DNA of 64,000 bases from Clostridia bacterium. Its GTDB lineage: Bacteria > Bacillota > Clostridia > Oscillospirales > CAG-272. The translations under genes were made by a program, and so were the position numbers. Where the stretch lies: NCBI GenBank assembly GCA_017622085.1, contig JAGARU010000111.1, positions 45,808-109,807 of the forward strand, read 5' to 3'. Numbering within the stretch: the first letter of the stretch is position 1; the number at the start of each line of letters is the position of its first letter. Below the pieces are notes generated by a model that saw only the letters and a list, made by a program, of their open reading frames with translations, had not been told where the DNA came from and did not search any database. Positions 51,285-60,679 of the stretch are shown here, piece after piece.

Positions 51285-52532
51285 TCAGCGGTTGTTTGCC
51301 ATAAAAGCTTCAATTTCGTCCACTTCCTTGATAATATCCGCGGACAGATTGATGGCCTTGGTCTTCATCAGTACAAGATCGTCCTCAATGCGGATGCCGA
51401 TCTTATACTGGGGGAAGTAAAGTCCGGGCTCGTTTGAGATCACCGCACCGACGGGCAGAGGCTCCTTTCGGTCGCAGGGGTCGTGGGTGTCGAGACCGAT
51501 GGAGTGGGATACTCCGTGGAAGTAGTAATTTTTGATCTCCTCCGGCTTTTCGATCAGTCCGGCCTTCATACAACCGTCGGTCAGACATTTCACGCAAATG
51601 GCTTGGAGCTCCGCCAAGGTCATGCCGGCACGGGCACGGCGAGCTACGGTTTTGTTGGCGTTCAGTACGATTTCATAAACCGTCCTCTGAAGGGGTGTAA
51701 ACTTGCCGTTGATGGGGAAGGTGCGGGTAATATCTGCCCGATATTCGTTGTGGCGACAGCCCAGATCAAAGAGGATCAGCTCGCCATCGATCAAGGGGCA
51801 GTTGTTGTCGGAATAATGAAGGGTGGTGGCGTTGATGCCGGAGGCGGCAATGGTCTTGAAGGAAAGCTTCCGATTGCCCTCGTGCTTGATCACGTGGTCG
51901 AAATAGGCCTCAAGCTGGTATTCGTACATGCCGGGTCGGCAGTTTTTCATCAGCTCCTCGACACCAAGTCCGGTCACCCGAATGGCCTCCTTCAACTCCT
52001 CCACCTCACAGCTCTGCTTGGCGGTGCGCAGACGGATCACGTAGGGATAAACATCCGCCACCGTTACGGCCTCGTCGTTTTCCCACTTGGTCGCTTCGCT
52101 GAGGCCAAAGGAATTGTAGTTTACGGTGCGGGCCTTTTCAAGATCCAAATAAACCACGCCGTATTCCTTTGCCAGCTCGGCAATTTCAGTCTCATACTCC
52201 GGGCGGAAGTGTACGGCCTTCTTGGCTACGCCGGAAATGGCGGCAGCCTCGTCCCGTGTCAGACGGTGACCGACCCACTTGGCGTAAAACTCGTCGTAGG
52301 GATCGATGTAAAGAATTTCGCTCAGCTCCTCACCGTTCTTCAGCAGCACTAGGTGCACCTGAGCCTGAGTAATTCCGGTCAGATAATAAAAATTGGTGTT
52401 CACCTGAAAATCGTAGGTTTCGTCGGCGCTCTGAGTGATGGCGTAGCCGCTCGACAGGATGGCCATGCATTTTTCCTCGGGCAGGGAAGCAAGCAGGCGG
52501 CGGCGATTGCCGCGGTAAAATTTCTTATCCAT
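51285..52532 (-). CDS. Xaa-Pro aminopeptidase-like M24 metallopeptidase
   Basis: 415 aa. Creatinase-type N-terminal domain (1-~175) then the M24B fold with metal ligands D-x10-D in LILFDLGCRHNEYRADITRTF (as FDLGCRHNEY and RADITRTF), His in HGVSHSIGLDTHD, Glu in SNEPGLY and RIEDDLVL. Cleaves an N-terminal residue ahead of proline. Cytoplasmic, no signal peptide. GCGAGG precedes the ATG. Confidence 0.93.
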   Translation of the reverse strand: MDKKFYRGNRRRLLASLPEEKCMAILSSGYAITQSADETYDFQVNTNFYYLTGITQAQVHLVLLKNGEELSEILYIDPYDEFYAKWVGHRLTRDEAAAISGVAKKAVHFRPEYETEIAELAKEYGVVYLDLEKARTVNYNSFGLSEATKWENDEAVTVADVYPYVIRLRTAKQSCEVEELKEAIRVTGLGVEELMKNCRPGMYEYQLEAYFDHVIKHEGNRKLSFKTIAASGINATTLHYSDNNCPLIDGELILFDLGCRHNEYRADITRTFPINGKFTPLQRTVYEIVLNANKTVARRARAGMTLAELQAICVKCLTDGCMKAGLIEKPEEIKNYYFHGVSHSIGLDTHDPCDRKEPLPVGAVISNEPGLYFPQYKIGIRIEDDLVLMKTKAINLSADIIKEVDEIEAFMANNR

Positions 52533-52564
52533 AAAAAACGTCCTCGCTTATGCTTTTTTCTTTT

Positions 52565-52593
52565 ATTCTATCACCTTTTTTGTAGGAGAGCAA
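52565..52593 (-). promoter_or_regulatory. Promoter for the M24 peptidase
   Basis: On the minus strand: TTGCTC, 17 nt, TAGAAT. Confidence 0.75.
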
Positions 52594-52623
52594 GTACTTT
52601 TCGCGCATCCTCGTAAAATCGTC

Positions 52624-52652
52624 TTGACAGAAAATGGAGGTAGGACTATAAT
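52624..52652 (+). promoter_or_regulatory. Promoter for the two-helix membrane protein
   Basis: Perfect TTGACA, 17 nt, TATAAT. Divergent from the peptidase promoter. Confidence 0.93.
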
Positions 52653-52683
52653 TAGAGTAGTTAAAATTAAAGAGGTGAAACAC

Positions 52684-53361
52684 TTGAGAGACTACAAAAA
52701 CAATCTTGGTTTCTTTAACAAGTGGGGCGGCGGCGAGGCGCTGGGTATCGGCATTATGGCCGTGGGCTTTGCGATGCTCTGGCTTGGACGGGGGCCTTTT
52801 TACCGGATCGCCGGAGCAGTGCTCCTCTTTGGCGGCTTGGCGGTGTTCTTCATTTTAGGCGCCGGCCTGTCCAGTGAGAAAAACATCCGTGAGGAGATCC
52901 GACAGAAATGTGAAGGCATTTTCATCGAGCTTCAAGGAGATTCTCATTTCTTTCGCCGTGTACCCGACCATCCGAAGGAATACGTTTTGGAGGGCTTCCT
53001 CTACGACGAGGGCGTTTGCTTGAAGGCGGCTAAAAATCAGGACATTATTTCCTCCCTTTACTGCTACGTGAAGATGCAGGTGTTAAACGATGCGTTCTAC
53101 ATCCGTATGCGCACCTTTTCCCTGGTCTCAGACGACTGTAAGGAGGAGATCTACGACGTTCATTTTGATGCGATCGAGGAGATCCGCATCGAAAAGCAGG
53201 AGGCAGATCGCAAGTACCGCGACAAGACCTTCCATGTGAGAGAATGCTTTGTTGTCATCGTTTACGACGGCGGAAAGAAGGTTTATCTGCCGAAAGAGGA
53301 TGATATCTATAACGACGAGCTCATCCTTGATCTGAAACGCGACTGCAAATTTAATCCGTAA
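52684..53361 (+). CDS. Membrane protein with cytoplasmic domain, unrecognised
   Basis: 225 aa. Two adjacent N-terminal helices (ALGIGIMAVGFAMLWLG and IAGAVLLFGGLAVFFILGAGL), then a ~150-residue mixed domain that may be PH-like (GIFIELQGDSHFF, CFVVIVYDGGKKVYLP). TTG 52684 is chosen: GAGGTGA lies six nt upstream and the frame start at 52624 falls on the -35 box. GTG 52675 is the alternative. No known family. Confidence 0.72.
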   Translation: MRDYKNNLGFFNKWGGGEALGIGIMAVGFAMLWLGRGPFYRIAGAVLLFGGLAVFFILGAGLSSEKNIREEIRQKCEGIFIELQGDSHFFRRVPDHPKEYVLEGFLYDEGVCLKAAKNQDIISSLYCYVKMQVLNDAFYIRMRTFSLVSDDCKEEIYDVHFDAIEEIRIEKQEADRKYRDKTFHVRECFVVIVYDGGKKVYLPKEDDIYNDELILDLKRDCKFNP

Positions 53362-53418
53362 CGGATAAAATACTCAAGGCGAACCATACTATAGAAAAAA
53401 CGTAAAGGAGATCACCCA

Positions 53419-53961
53419 ATGAAAACCAACAAGTACGCAGGTACCCAGACCGAAAAGAATTTGAGAGCCGCCTTTTCCGGCGAATCCGAGGCAAGAAACA
53501 AGTACACCTATTTTGCATCCAAGGCAAAGAAGGAGGGCTACGAGCAGATTGCCGCTCTGTTTTTGAAGACCGCTGAGAACGAGAAGGAGCACGCAAAGCT
53601 CTGGTTCAAGGAGCTGGAGGGACTTGGCGACACCGCTGAGAACCTGCTTTCCGCCGCCGAGGGCGAGAACTACGAGTGGACCGATATGTACGACGGCTTT
53701 GCCAAGACCGCTGAGGAGGAGGGCTTTACCGCTCTTGCCGCTAAGTTCCGCATGGTTGCAGAGATCGAGCGTCACCACGAGGAGCGCTACCGTGCCCTGC
53801 TCAAGAACGTAGAGACTGCTCAGGTCTTTGAAAAGAGCGAGGTCAAGGTATGGGAATGCCGCAACTGCGGACACATCATGGTGGGCACCAAGGCCCCCGA
53901 GGTTTGCCCCGTATGCGTGCACCCCAAGGCTTACTTCGAGCTTCACGAAGAAAACTATTGA
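53419..53961 (+). CDS. rbr: Rubrerythrin
   Basis: 180 aa. Diiron domain with [25 protein letters not shown] and [12 protein letters not shown]-terminal rubredoxin-like site [10 protein letters not shown] and CPVC. Reduces hydrogen peroxide using NADH-linked electron donors, a standard oxygen defence in anaerobes. AAAGGAG precedes the ATG. The upstream stretch has an ATCCG-TAA-CGGAT palindrome at 53355-53367. Confidence 0.97.
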   Translation: MKTNKYAGTQTEKNLRAAFSGESEARNKYTYFASKAKKEGYEQIAALFLKTAENEKEHAKLWFKELEGLGDTAENLLSAAEGENYEWTDMYDGFAKTAEEEGFTALAAKFRMVAEIERHHEERYRALLKNVETAQVFEKSEVKVWECRNCGHIMVGTKAPEVCPVCVHPKAYFELHEENY

Positions 53962-53967
53962 TTGCCC

Positions 53968-54001
53968 AAAATCACGCGAGGATTCCTCGCGTGATTTTTT
54001 T
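53968..54001 (+). terminator. Terminator after rubrerythrin
   Basis: AAAATCACGCGAGG/CCTCGCGTGATTTT with ATT loop and T-run. Confidence 0.94.
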
Positions 54002-54029
54002 GTTTTTTCGCTCCATTTTGCACCGGATG

Positions 54030-54038
54030 TGGTATAAT
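54030..54038 (+). promoter_or_regulatory. Extended -10 for the ABC transporter
   Basis: TGG-TATAAT; no good -35 at 17 nt. Confidence 0.6.
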
Positions 54039-54094
54039 GGGAGAAACAGACCACAGGGAACGACGCATTTGGCAAAAAACGAAACGGAGGAACA

Positions 54095-56077
54095 ATGATG
54101 GGACCCGGTAGATTTGGCCCGCCCCCCAGTGAATTGAACGAAAAATTAAAGGAACCCCTGCCCAAAAGCCTCAGAGAGCTGCCCGGCTACTTAAAGCGGG
54201 TTACAAGGAGCTTTTTCTCCCGCCTTGGCTACATTATAAAGCTGGTATGGGAGGCAAAAAAATCCCTCTTGCTCTTAATGATCTTTATGGCGCTGTTCAA
54301 CGGCGTGTCGCCTGTGCTCTCCGCCTACATATCCGCCAACCTGCTCAACCGCATTGCCGAGGTTCTGGAGCTGGATTCCCCGGTGCTGGAAACCGTCATC
54401 GGTATTCTTTTGCCGGCCATGCTGCTTCAGTTTGGCTATATGTTCTTCGTCAGCCTGGTGCATAGCGTCAGCAACATGATCACTCGCATTTCAAGCGAGG
54501 TGGTCACCAACCACGTCAAGTGCAAGATCATGAACAAGGCCAAGGAGATCGACGTGGCCTCCTTCGATATGCCGGAGTTTTACGAGAAGTTTGAAAACGC
54601 CAACCGCGAGGCCGGCATGCGCCCTATCCACGTGATTCAGGCTACCTTCAATATTGTCAGTACGGCCATTTCCGCCATCAGCTTCATTGTGATTCTGGCA
54701 ACCGTTGCTTGGTTCGCCCCCTTGGCGGTGGTGCTTCTGTCCCTGCCCAGCGCGATCATTACCTTCTCTTACCGCAAAAAGAATTTCCGCTATATGCGCC
54801 ACCATTCCAAGGAGCGCCGTCAGATGTCTTACTACTCGGATATGCTGGTGAACAAGGATATGGTCAAGGAGCTCCGCCTCTTTGATCTGTCCGATACCTT
54901 TATTTTCAATTATAATAAGGTCTTTGCCCGTTACTTCAAGGGCATTCGCGGTCTGATTACCGGAGAGGGTATGTGGAGCATTGCCATCTCCCTCGTTACA
55001 ACCTCAGTCAATTGCGCCCTGTTCTTCTTTATTGCTTATACCGTCACGAACCAAGGCGGCCAGATTGGTGACTACTCTCTTTATACCGGCGCTCTCACCT
55101 CCATCGCCTCCTGCGTGGCCTCGCTGGTTTCCACTACCTCAAGCATCTACGAGGGAACGCTGTTTATTGACAACATGATCGTCTTTATGAACGAAAAGCG
55201 CCACATCAAGCCCATTCTGGAAGCTCCCCGTACCATCGAGCGCCACGTGGGCCACACCATCGAGTTCCGCGGTGTGTCCTTCCGTTATCCCGGAACCAAG
55301 CGGGATGTGCTGAAAAACATCAGCTTCGTCGTGGAGCCCGGCGATACCGTGGTTTTGGTTGGCCTGAACGGTGCCGGTAAGACTACCCTTCTAAAGCTTC
55401 TCACCCGCCTCTATGATCCCACCGATGGCACGATCCTCTTAGACGGCCACGACATCCGTGAGTACGATACCACCGCCCTCTATGATATGTTCGGCGTCAT
55501 CTTCCAGGACTTTGGCAAGTACGCCTTTACCGTAAACGAGAACATTGCCTTTGGCGAGATCAAAAAGCCCATGAATCGGGACGAGATCCGCGCCTCGGCC
55601 GAGGCCGCCTCCGCCGACGATTTTATTCAGCACCTGCCAAACGGTTACGAAACCGCTCTTATGCGCGTCTTTGAGCGTGATGGCATCGAGCCCTCCATCG
55701 GTCAGTGGCAAAAGCTTGCCATCGCCCGCGCCTTCTATTCCGACTCGGACGTGCTGATCCTGGATGAGCCCACCGCGTCCTTAGACGCCATCGCAGAGCA
55801 GGAGATCTTCAATCAGTTCGATCGCCTGCGCGAGGATAAAACCACCTTCTTCGTCTCTCACCGCCTGTCCAGCGCCACCATTGCTACGAAAATTCTGGTG
55901 CTCCAGTATGGCGAGCTGGTGGAGATGGGCAACCATAGCCAGCTGATGCACCGCAAGGGTGTCTACTACCAGCTGTTTACCACACAGGCCAACCGCTATT
56001 TGGCGGAGGCCGACGAGCGTGCGGGCAGGGAAGAGCCTATTTCCCCTCACGATCACCCCCACCCCCAAAAGCCCTGA
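54095..56077 (+). CDS. ABC transporter, fused permease and ATPase
   Basis: 660 aa half-transporter. Pro-rich N-terminus, six-helix permease domain (~50-360), nucleotide-binding domain ~385-620. Walker A GLNGAGKTTLLKLL, Walker B VLILDEPTASLD, switch His in FVSHRLSS. The signature loop reads PSIGQWQKLAIARAF instead of LSGGQ, a variant seen in a clostridial subgroup. It probably exports a peptide, lipid or drug as a homodimer. GGAGG precedes the ATG; the HAD gene follows after 18 nt. Confidence 0.92.
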   Translation: MMGPGRFGPPPSELNEKLKEPLPKSLRELPGYLKRVTRSFFSRLGYIIKLVWEAKKSLLLLMIFMALFNGVSPVLSAYISANLLNRIAEVLELDSPVLETVIGILLPAMLLQFGYMFFVSLVHSVSNMITRISSEVVTNHVKCKIMNKAKEIDVASFDMPEFYEKFENANREAGMRPIHVIQATFNIVSTAISAISFIVILATVAWFAPLAVVLLSLPSAIITFSYRKKNFRYMRHHSKERRQMSYYSDMLVNKDMVKELRLFDLSDTFIFNYNKVFARYFKGIRGLITGEGMWSIAISLVTTSVNCALFFFIAYTVTNQGGQIGDYSLYTGALTSIASCVASLVSTTSSIYEGTLFIDNMIVFMNEKRHIKPILEAPRTIERHVGHTIEFRGVSFRYPGTKRDVLKNISFVVEPGDTVVLVGLNGAGKTTLLKLLTRLYDPTDGTILLDGHDIREYDTTALYDMFGVIFQDFGKYAFTVNENIAFGEIKKPMNRDEIRASAEAASADDFIQHLPNGYETALMRVFERDGIEPSIGQWQKLAIARAFYSDSDVLILDEPTASLDAIAEQEIFNQFDRLREDKTTFFVSHRLSSATIATKILVLQYGELVEMGNHSQLMHRKGVYYQLFTTQANRYLAEADERAGREEPISPHDHPHPQKP

Positions 56078-56095
56078 AAATACAAGGAGAATTCT

Positions 56096-56806
56096 ATGAT
56101 AAAGCTGATTGCCTTTGATCTGGACGGAACCCTCACCCAGCACAAAACCCCTCTGGACCCCAAAAACCGCGCGGTACTGGATCGCTTGGCGGAAAAATAC
56201 CGCTTAGTCATGGTGGGCGCCGGCCAATGCCTGCGCGTGTATCATCAAATGGAGCGTTACCCCATCGATATTATTGGCAATTACGGCTTGCAGTACGCAA
56301 AGTACGACCCCGCAAGCAAAGAGCTCCAAGTGGTACGCGACCTGACTCTCCCCTGCGATCGCCCTTCGGTGGAGGCGCGGGTAACTGCCTTGCGGCAGCG
56401 GTACGGCTTTACGGAATTTGCCGGAGATAACGTGGAGTTTCACCCCTCCGGCTGCGTGACCTTCCCCATTCTCGGCACCAAAGCCAAGGCGGAGGACAAG
56501 CTGGCCTACGACCCCGATCGCTCCAAGCGCCGCGCCATCTATGCGGACGTCTGCCGCACCTTCCCCGAGTATACCGTGTTCGTCGGCGGAACCTCTTCCT
56601 TTGATATGGCACCCAAGCCCCATAACAAATATCACGCGCTGGATCTGTACTGTCAGGAGCACGGCTTCACCCACGATGAGGTCGTGTTTGTGGGCGACGA
56701 TTACGGCGAGGGCGGCAACGACGAGTCCGTCTACCGCTCCGACTTCGGCTTCATCTGCGTGGACGACTACACCAAGCTGGAAGAATACGTAAAAGAGCTC
56801 TTATAA
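56096..56806 (+). CDS. HAD-superfamily phosphatase (phosphomannomutase-like, IIB)
   Basis: 236 aa. Motif I IAFDLDGTLTQ with nucleophile Asp 8, C2B-type cap (NYGLQYAKYD onward), motif IV VFVGDDYGEGGND. The pattern is close to eukaryotic phosphomannomutase and to Cof-like phosphatases; mutase activity is not established for bacterial members. Co-transcribed with the ABC transporter. Confidence 0.88.
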   Translation: MIKLIAFDLDGTLTQHKTPLDPKNRAVLDRLAEKYRLVMVGAGQCLRVYHQMERYPIDIIGNYGLQYAKYDPASKELQVVRDLTLPCDRPSVEARVTALRQRYGFTEFAGDNVEFHPSGCVTFPILGTKAKAEDKLAYDPDRSKRRAIYADVCRTFPEYTVFVGGTSSFDMAPKPHNKYHALDLYCQEHGFTHDEVVFVGDDYGEGGNDESVYRSDFGFICVDDYTKLEEYVKELL

Positions 56807-56809
56807 TCA

Positions 56810-56841
56810 AAAAATCCCCTCGGATCCGAGGGGATTTTTTT
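56810..56841 (+). terminator. Terminator after the HAD gene
   Basis: AAAATCCCCTCGG-AT-CCGAGGGGATTTT with T7; also serves the convergent gene. Confidence 0.93.
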
Positions 56842-56861
56842 ACGGTTGTTTAAGAAACACT

Positions 56862-57404
56862 TCAAGCTGCGGTTGTACGTTCCACTGCGCCCTCGCCGTC
56901 AAGGACAATGCCCCAGTGGCTCATTTTCTCGCGGAAGTCCGATTCCTTTACGGTATAAAGCTTCACGTAAGACCGGTGCTCCGTCAGATGCTCCGGATGG
57001 AAGTATACGTAGAAGGAAGAGAAGGGACGAAGCGCACTGTAGTAAATGGGATGGGAGTCGCCGATCCGTTTCATCCGCTTGGTGGCAAATACCACACCGC
57101 CGTGGTATGGCATGGGATGGGCGGAAAGACTTTTGTAATCCGCAACGGACTTTTCCTGCAGATCCTCCCAACGGAACAGCTTTTTAAACCAAAGAAAACG
57201 GATGGTGCATCCATTCTCATCCATGGTCAGCGTGCGCCCGGTGGAAACCCAGTAAAGCGCCAAAAGAATGACCAGCGGAATTCCGCAAAGTCCGGTCACA
57301 AGGGCAGAATTCGTCAAAATATATGTCATAAAGAGCAAGCTGGCCGCACAAATAAACAGCATTACGATACCGGCCGCATTGTTTCGATCCGATTTCACGG
57401 TCAT
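56862..57404 (-). CDS. Two-helix membrane protein with PH-like domain
   Basis: 180 aa. Helices at ~12-32 (AGIVMLFICAASLLFMTYIL) and ~36-53, then a beta-rich cytoplasmic domain (RTLTMDENGCTIRFLWFKKLF, VKLYTVKESDFREKM) like bacterial PH domains. ATG 57404 has AGGAGG seven nt upstream, so the start at 57410 (TTG) is rejected. Function unknown. Confidence 0.75.
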   Translation of the reverse strand: MTVKSDRNNAAGIVMLFICAASLLFMTYILTNSALVTGLCGIPLVILLALYWVSTGRTLTMDENGCTIRFLWFKKLFRWEDLQEKSVADYKSLSAHPMPYHGGVVFATKRMKRIGDSHPIYYSALRPFSSFYVYFHPEHLTEHRSYVKLYTVKESDFREKMSHWGIVLDGEGAVERTTAA

Positions 57405-57672
57405 AAGCAATCCTCCTAACTCAAATCGAGCGTACTATACAGAATGAATCGTTTGTTCCTATCTGTAGTATAATATATCACACAATGCGTGTTTTGTCAA
57501 TAACTGTTTTAAAACTTTTGGCCGGCAGCACCCAAAGAACAGACCTAAGGATCAAAAAAACAAGGCACGCCATGTACCCGGCAGATCGTTTTGGTCAAAG
57601 CAGAATTCAACTATCTCTTTATTTTCGTGGCGGTAAATCTCCCCATCGGAGAAATCATAAAATATTACTCTG
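57405..57672. other. Non-coding divergent spacer
   Basis: Contains an imperfect inverted repeat ACTATACAGA (57434-57443) / TCTGTAGTAT (57462-57471) and a stray TATAAT at 57469. No gene seen; the frame at 57485-57700 lacks a ribosome-binding site. Confidence 0.5.
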
Positions 57673-57701
57673 TTTACTCTACCGCCGGTTTCGTGTATAA
57701 T
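57673..57701 (+). promoter_or_regulatory. Promoter for tandem XRE regulators
   Basis: TTTACT, 17 nt, TATAAT, 47 nt before the start codon. Confidence 0.78.
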
Positions 57702-57747
57702 AGAGTCACAAGCTCCGGAACTTGAATTTTTTCGAGAGGTGAAAAAT

Positions 57748-58611
57748 ATGTACGAATGTAAGATTGCAGAAAAATTGGTGGAGCTCCGCACATCAAAGGG
57801 AGTAACACAAGAAGATGTGGCACAAAACCTATCTATTTCAAATAAAACGGTGTCCAAATGGGAGAATGGTGCCTCGACCCCCGATCTTTCTATGGTTATA
57901 GAGCTCGCAAAATATTACGGTGTCACCACGGATTATCTTCTCGGACTTTCCGAGGATAAAAAGCAAAGCACGACGGAAGAAATCCGCTCTTTGTTTGAAG
58001 GGCTTGATCGCCGTGAATCTGTGCTAAAAGCTTTTGAAACAATAAGAGCTCTTGTTCCTACGATGTATGGAACGGTTTCTAAATATTACGATGACGCTTA
58101 TGATAAAGAAAACGTTTTTCCGACAGGTATGTCACATGGATACCGTTCCGCCATTTCACTCCATGAGTTCTTTGAGTTTACCGCAAGCTCTGAAAATGTG
58201 AACTTAGCTGTGATGATGCTCAGAAACAAGGCTAACTTTGCGTGGATGAACGATCCGAACAAACAAAAAGAAATCGTGAAAATATTTAAATTTTTATCGA
58301 ATGAAGATACGCTTGCCGTTCTTTATTACGTCCATTCTACAAATTGCTCCGAAAGTTTCACAGCAGACTATGTTGCGCGTAATACGGGACTTAAAGAAGA
58401 ACGCATTACAGAAATCCTCGATGAATTCTGTTCCGTTGGCGCATGCCATTGGGTCACTGCACACCTTGCCGAAGGCGAAGTCAGAGTTTATGAATGTTAC
58501 GGCGATGGTATAGTCTTGTCCTTGATTGCTATTGCTTTTGAGAGAATGTGCGGCAGACAATCATATGACTACAACTTTAGAGGAAGATGCAAAATGATCG
58601 GAGGTAAATAA
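57748..58611 (+). CDS. XRE-family regulator with C-terminal winged-helix-like region
   Basis: 287 aa. Residues 1-70 are an HTH_3 domain (LRTSKGVTQEDVAQNLSISN, KTVSKWENGASTPDLSM, YYGVTTDYLLGLS). The C-terminal half has an ArsR-like winged helix (FLSNEDTLAVLYYVHS, NTGLKEERITEILDEF). ATG 57748 has GAGAGGTG upstream. One base separates it from a paralogue. Codon use is AT-richer than the neighbours, hinting at acquisition. Confidence 0.85.
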   Translation: MYECKIAEKLVELRTSKGVTQEDVAQNLSISNKTVSKWENGASTPDLSMVIELAKYYGVTTDYLLGLSEDKKQSTTEEIRSLFEGLDRRESVLKAFETIRALVPTMYGTVSKYYDDAYDKENVFPTGMSHGYRSAISLHEFFEFTASSENVNLAVMMLRNKANFAWMNDPNKQKEIVKIFKFLSNEDTLAVLYYVHSTNCSESFTADYVARNTGLKEERITEILDEFCSVGACHWVTAHLAEGEVRVYECYGDGIVLSLIAIAFERMCGRQSYDYNFRGRCKMIGGK

Positions 58612-58612
58612 T

Positions 58613-59440
58613 ATGAGTTTATCGGCAAATATAAAAAGATTGCGGCTGGAAAAGAATTTGACACAAGAGCAGCTTGCAACAAAGCTTGGCGTATCGGCAC
58701 AAGCGGTTTCAAAGTGGGAAACGAGCGAAACGTACCCCGACGGGGCGCTTTTGGTGCCTCTTGCTAACGAGCTTGCCGTATCTCTTGACGAGCTTTTCGG
58801 CAACGAGTCCGTTTCTATGGCGGATCTTTCGGGTCGAATCATGAAGTTGATCCACAACGCGGAGGGAAAGGATCGCTTCCACGTTGCGCGTGACATCGGT
58901 TGGCAGATCGAGCGCGGTTTGTTTAACTGCCGTATGGAGCTCAAAGAGCTGTACGATCCGGATGAGATCAAAAATCAGAAAAACGCATCCTATATTCTTG
59001 ACGATAACGGGTTTACAATCGTCTCAAACGGAAAAGAGCCCTTCTTCGCTATATTCCCACAGCCGGAAGACGGGTACGGAGATTTTTTGAACGATAAGGA
59101 GGAGCTGAAAAAAATCTTCGCGGCGCTGTCGCACGGGGATACAATGAACGCTTTGATCTATTTGTATCATAAAACGGAGAATTATGTTTTTGAGAGCGCA
59201 GTGCTTGAGCGAGATTGCAAGATTGCAAAAGATCAGATTAGCGCGGTAATCGATGATCTGCTGACGCTAAAGCTAATATGGAAACAGGAGCTTACAATTA
59301 ACGGTGAAAAACGTGTTCTGTATTATTCTCGACCGAGCCACAAATTGCTTGCCGTATTGTTGATGACAAGAGAGATTGGTTATAAGGGAGCATATAGCCT
59401 GCAATCTCATCTCCGGAATGCCCCGTTCCTTAAAGAATAA
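58613..59440 (+). CDS. XRE-family regulator, paralogue of the preceding gene
   Basis: 275 aa with the same plan: N-terminal HTH_3 (LRLEKNLTQEQLATKLGVSA, QAVSKWETSETYPDGALL) and C-terminal winged-helix-like region (ALSHGDTMNALIYLYHKTENY, DQISAVIDDLLTLKLIW). GGAGG lies before the ATG at the end of the first gene. Probably heterodimerises with, or has diverged from, its partner. No effector gene is attached, so targets are unknown. Confidence 0.85.
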   Translation: MSLSANIKRLRLEKNLTQEQLATKLGVSAQAVSKWETSETYPDGALLVPLANELAVSLDELFGNESVSMADLSGRIMKLIHNAEGKDRFHVARDIGWQIERGLFNCRMELKELYDPDEIKNQKNASYILDDNGFTIVSNGKEPFFAIFPQPEDGYGDFLNDKEELKKIFAALSHGDTMNALIYLYHKTENYVFESAVLERDCKIAKDQISAVIDDLLTLKLIWKQELTINGEKRVLYYSRPSHKLLAVLLMTREIGYKGAYSLQSHLRNAPFLKE

Positions 59441-59444
59441 AACA

Positions 59445-59478
59445 CCGCGAGGAGTCTTTGCGCTCCTCGCGGCATTTT
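59445..59478 (+). terminator. Terminator after the XRE pair
   Basis: CCGCGAGGAG/CTCCTCGCGG stem with TCTTTGCG loop, then CATTTTT. Confidence 0.92.
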
Positions 59479-59606
59479 TATGTTTATAAAAGCAAAAGGA
59501 CGACGAAGGGACAACTCAATAAAACAGCATAATAATGTTTTCGGTGAGACGGCGGGTAATCCTCGCTCCGCGGAGTGGGCGAGGCAGGGAAAGGAAAAGA
59601 AATTTC

Positions 59607-59635
59607 TTGAAACATTCGCATTCTTGTGGTATAAT
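59607..59635 (+). promoter_or_regulatory. Promoter for the LysR gene
   Basis: TTGAAA, 17 nt, TATAAT, 42 nt before the start codon. Confidence 0.88.
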
Positions 59636-59676
59636 ACAATCGGTTTACAAGCGATGCAAGGAGGGAGGACTTGTAT

Positions 59677-60600
59677 ATGAATATTCTACATATGAAATAC
59701 GCCGTCGAGGTTGCAAGACTTGGATCGCTGAATAAAGCGGCAGAAACACTGATGATTGCACAACCGAATATCAGCCGATCCATCAAGGAGCTGGAGGCGG
59801 ATCTTGGAATCACCATATTTCAACGAAGTGCAAAAGGCATGATTTTGACTCCCGATGGCGAGGAGTTTGTGGACTATGCGCGGGATATTCTTCACCGCAT
59901 CGATAAGATCGAGCAATCCTACCGGGACGGCTCCCATAAAAAGCGTAAGTTTTCCATATCGGTTCCCCGTGCGTGCTACATCTCTGCCGCCATGGCGGAG
60001 TTTTCCAAAAACCTCGGGGATGCGCCCGTAGAGATCTATTACAAGGAGACCAACTCGAAAAAAACCATCCAAAAGCTTCTTGAAAACGAATATAAGCTTG
60101 GCATCATCCGGTATTCGGATAATTACGATAAATACTACAAGGATATGCTGGAGGAAAAAGGACTGTCCTATGAGCTGGTGGCGGAGTTTTCTTACGTCCT
60201 TCTTATGAGCAAGGATCATCCTCTCGCCCAGCGCGAAACGATTACTTACGAAGATCTTTCCGAGTTTATTGAGATCGCGCACGCAGATCCCTACGTTCCC
60301 ACGCTTTCTATGTCCAAGGTGTTCCGCGAGGAGCTGCCTGACCGGGTGAATCAAAGAATATTTGTGTTTGAGCGGGCCAGTCAGTTTGACCTCCTCTCCG
60401 AAAATTCCAAAACCTTCATGTGGGTATCGCCCGCCTCGCAGGAGATCCTCGACCGATATAATCTGGTCCAGCGGATGTGCGAGGGCAATAAAAAGGTGTA
60501 CAGGGACGTTCTTATCTATCACAAAGGATATAAGCTGACAAAGCTGGATAAGGATTTCATTACCGCGCTTTGCGGTGCAAGAAGAAAATTTATTAAGTAA
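59677..60600 (+). CDS. LysR-family transcriptional regulator
   Basis: 307 aa. HTH 1-60 (YAVEVARLGSLNKAAETLMI, QPNISRSIKELEADLGITIFQR), then an effector-binding domain. GGAGGGAGGAC precedes ATG 59677. LysR proteins usually act on a neighbouring divergent gene, but the upstream neighbour is the convergently oriented end of the XRE pair, so the target is unclear. Confidence 0.92.
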   Translation: MNILHMKYAVEVARLGSLNKAAETLMIAQPNISRSIKELEADLGITIFQRSAKGMILTPDGEEFVDYARDILHRIDKIEQSYRDGSHKKRKFSISVPRACYISAAMAEFSKNLGDAPVEIYYKETNSKKTIQKLLENEYKLGIIRYSDNYDKYYKDMLEEKGLSYELVAEFSYVLLMSKDHPLAQRETITYEDLSEFIEIAHADPYVPTLSMSKVFREELPDRVNQRIFVFERASQFDLLSENSKTFMWVSPASQEILDRYNLVQRMCEGNKKVYRDVLIYHKGYKLTKLDKDFITALCGARRKFIK

Positions 60601-60679
60601 ACAAACAAAAGAGATGGCTTTGCAGGGATGCAGAGCCATCGTTGTATGGGCACATTACAAACAAATTATAGGATTCCTA

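Noticed and set aside
59480..59735. 66-codon frames between the XRE pair and the LysR gene
   Set aside because: They span the LysR promoter and lack ribosome-binding sites; the spacer holds no recognisable gene.
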